Positions 61,949 to 64,000 of a stretch of DNA of 64,000 bases are shown one piece after another. Source of the stretch: Lyophyllum atratum (lineage: Eukaryota; Basidiomycota; Agaricomycetes; Agaricales; Lyophyllaceae); contig JACGCN010000002.1 in NCBI GenBank assembly GCA_014905825.1, positions 620,001 through 684,000 of the forward strand. Direction: 5' to 3'. Each line of letters opens with the position of its first letter. Positions within the stretch are counted from its first letter, which is position 1. Both the position numbers and the translations under genes were made by a program. The notes under the pieces were generated by a model. The model had not been told where the DNA came from. It searched no databases and saw only the letters and a list, made by a program, of their open reading frames with translations.

Positions 61949-63354
61949 TCAAATTGCGCTCCACTCTTGCATCGCCTTTTCCACCTCGACAAGTAACATG
62001 AGCACGATAGGGTGGTGCTGAATGGGCGCTTCGTGCAGTGTCGAATGCCTGACCACCTGGCCGAAATCTGACGGGGGACCCAAACAAGTGAGAGGGCGAG
62101 TTTGCATAAGTGCTGTCTGGGAGGGCAACGAGAACTCGTCTTGCGAATAGACCGAAGATATGGAGAACTGGGAGTCAGAGTATGTTCCAAAGACCGTACA
62201 GGCCCGGTGGGCACATTGATAAAGCCAAGCGCGCTGCTAGTATGTGCTGAGCGGCGCGAAGTCAAATCAGGCTTGTTGCGGCTAGTAGGAATGGAAGATC
62301 TGAAGGGGAAGGCACACAGTTGAGAAACTTCATCGAGAGGTCGCTTTGCGCCAATTTCGGATGGTAAGTTGGGACGCTCGTTGACGGCTACATGTAATGA
62401 CTGCGTGTATATCGCGTGCCTCTTCACTGAGTCCTTCTTCACTAGATTCCGGCGATCGTGCTGTATGGGAGTATCAGCGTTGGTAGCAAGCGCAGCTCCG
62501 AAACAGCGGTGGTGGTCAGCAGATAGTGTGTTGGTCCGTTTGCGGCAGGTAACTTGAGATAGAGGGGTGGTGTCCGAGTCTGGATCTAGGTCTGACTTGG
62601 TGCGTAGGTTTCCAAGGCTAGGCGATTTGAAGTGGAGTGTTTGGCGGCCGGAGTAGGTTTTAGCCTCGAGATTAGAGCTCTGTGTAGGTTCATTTTGTTG
62701 TCTGTTGGTTTCTGCCAGGGGCTGATCACCCAGCGAGCGTAACGGTAGAGTGCTGTGATTCGCAGAGTCCAGTGTAGTATGGTGGCTGCGAGGCATTTTC
62801 GCAAGAAGTTCAGATGGAGAATAATCTGCAGAGGGAACGTTCTTGTTACTCTCCAAAGGTTTTCTAAAACGTTCCGGGGTGGCGGTCTTCAGGTAGCTTT
62901 CAGCAGAGGGAGCGGTATTTTCATCAGTGCGGAGTCTTTTCCAGGACTGACGATTCGAACGCGCTGCTCCAGGAGATCTAGTAGGCATTCCAGTAGCAAA
63001 TTTTGAATCCCTCGGGGGCATTTGATCGTTGGATGAATAATGCCCAGCATCGCGAAGTGAAACGACTTGAAACCGGTGGGGTCCATTTTTATCTCGTATG
63101 GCGACCCTAGTCTTCATCTTCAACCGCTCAGCACTGTCAAGTTTGATAGGGGAGGTTTTTGTGCTAGGCGTTTCTGTGACTTGTGCAGAAGATAACTGAA
63201 GCAAGGAGGGTAGGCGAGGGAGCGGTCCGCCTGTCTGACTTCGTTCGCGCATCGCAGTAAGAAGAGCATCGCCAAACTCGGGCGACACAGTCCAGTTGTT
63301 GCGAGCCTCCGCTGGCTTTGGGGAAGGAGTGGAACGAAAAGTGTAAGTCGACAT
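61949..63354 (-). CDS. Unrecognised protein, about 470 residues
   Basis: The start at 63354 gives MSTYTFRSTPSPKPAEARNNW, then VSPEFGDALLTAMRERSQ; the rest is Ser/Pro/Arg-rich and looks disordered. The long frame runs to 61927, but near the end another frame reads a more protein-like C-terminus (IVLMLLVEVEKAMQEWSAI, stop at 61949-61951), so an intron or indel lies around 62000-62150. An alternative ATG lies at 63411. Possibly a nuclear scaffold or cell-cycle-type protein by composition only. Confidence 0.5.
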
Positions 63355-63642
63355 AGGATAGTGTTTGAAGCAGAGAGGCACCACAATCAGTCTATGGATG
63401 AGTTTTGCCATGTTTGGAGGCCTTGAATCCCCTGCAACTGACCATCATCGTGCCAGTCAGTCTATACATTTACACAGCCTAGTGCGGATCTTTGCGTGTC
63501 CTCTGTTTGACCGATACGGTATGAGCTATCTTCCAAATGTAACAATTTACTGCGTATCGGGACCTGAAGAAGTATATATCTTGGACTGAAAGCAGTGCCA
63601 CTGCCAGGGAACCCGGTGTAACTCTGGCTGCCCCACTTGCTC
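63355..63642. promoter_or_regulatory. Region between divergent genes at the right end
   Basis: 288 bp; presumably holds promoters for both neighbours. Includes a TATATATCTTGG stretch at about 63574. Confidence 0.35.
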
Positions 63643-64000
63643 ATGGACGCCATATCTACCATTCGCTCTCTGTGCTCCCTGGCGACGCTTATTCTCACTT
63701 GGCTTGAGCAGACGCGGGAGAAGGAAGAAGCCCTTGTGGCAGTTTCTGGGACTGTGGCTCGTATTTCTTCAATCTTAGCTCCTTTCCAAGGCGCCACAAA
63801 CCTAGAACCAACGCTCATGGATGCCTTCATGGGACTTGGGGACATCCTCAGTCGTACGAGAGAGCACGTGGAGGCTTACAGGAAAAAGCGTCGTCGCACT
63901 TCTGTTAACGGGGTCATCAGTTTCCTTATTCCCGCTCAAATCACAAAGCTGATTAACCAAGACGAGCAACAACTAAATCACCACCTCACTGTCATTCTCT
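63643..64000 (+). CDS. N-terminal part of a helical-domain protein (runs off the window)
   Basis: From the ATG at 63643 the frame stays open to the window end (119 codons). MDAISTIRSLCSLATLILTWL is followed by amphipathic helices (EKEEALVAVSGTVARISSIL, LMDAFMGLGDILSRTREHVEAY), a basic patch (RKKRRRTS) and VISFLIPAQITKLINQDEQQLNHHL. The pattern resembles the four-helix N-terminal domains (MLKL/HeLo-like) of fungal signalling and NLR proteins, but only the start is visible and the assignment is tentative. Confidence 0.45.
   Translation, partial: MDAISTIRSLCSLATLILTWLEQTREKEEALVAVSGTVARISSILAPFQGATNLEPTLMDAFMGLGDILSRTREHVEAYRKKRRRTSVNGVISFLIPAQITKLINQDEQQLNHHLTVIL

Overview
This window looks like nuclear DNA of a basidiomycete fungus, most likely an Agaricomycete. 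The evidence is short (about 45-75 nt) GT-AG introns in nearly every gene, compact housekeeping genes with 200-300 bp divergent promoters, and multi-copy families typical of mushroom-forming fungi: alpha-type kinases, TET/JBP-like 2-oxoglutarate oxygenases, and DUF6729/exonuclease proteins. I see no rRNA, CRISPR or prokaryotic features. I cannot name the species.

The left half (1-32.9 kb) is an accessory, transposon-rich block. Positions 1-3759 and 12631-16389 form a nearly perfect inverted repeat (position x pairs with 16390-x) around an 8.9 kb spacer, and the left arm runs off the window edge. Each arm carries a broken TET/JBP-like oxygenase gene, a 5'-truncated alpha-kinase gene and the RT-RNase H end of a Ty1/copia element. 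Both inner breakpoints lie inside copia sequence. The spacer holds the rest of two rearranged copia elements, a Tc1/mariner fossil, a pogo fossil and a SAM-like gene remnant. To the right come a Ty3/gypsy LTR with gag, a second oxygenase-like gene, tandem repeats, and a complete hAT transposon (24694-28237) with 17-bp TIRs and an 8-bp target duplication. The 3' three quarters of that hAT plus its flank is duplicated in tandem (unit 3342 bp).

Positions 32940-38857 are, by my reading, a complete DNA transposon: 24-bp TIRs with one mismatch, a perfect 8-bp target duplication, and one multi-exon minus-strand gene. Its product joins AT-hooks, a zinc ribbon (DUF6729-like), an RNase H-fold DDE-like transposase and a DEDDy 3'-5' exonuclease. 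The exonuclease appears to sit between the second Asp and the Glu of the transposase core. This is the most interesting object in the window.

The right end (39.2-64 kb) is conserved core genome: MED13 (-), a DUF2433/RRM protein (+), RPC1, the largest subunit of RNA polymerase III (-), PSMA6/SCL1 (+), a small probable mitochondrial protein (-), the Rab escort protein MRS6 (-), NSR1/nucleolin (+), an unrecognised protein (-), and at the edge the start of a helical-domain protein (+). MED13, PSMA6, MRS6 and NSR1 each show single-base frame breaks inside conserved sequence. This suggests residual assembly indels, so frameshifts in the transposon half should be read with caution; the C-to-T stop codons there are better evidence of real decay.
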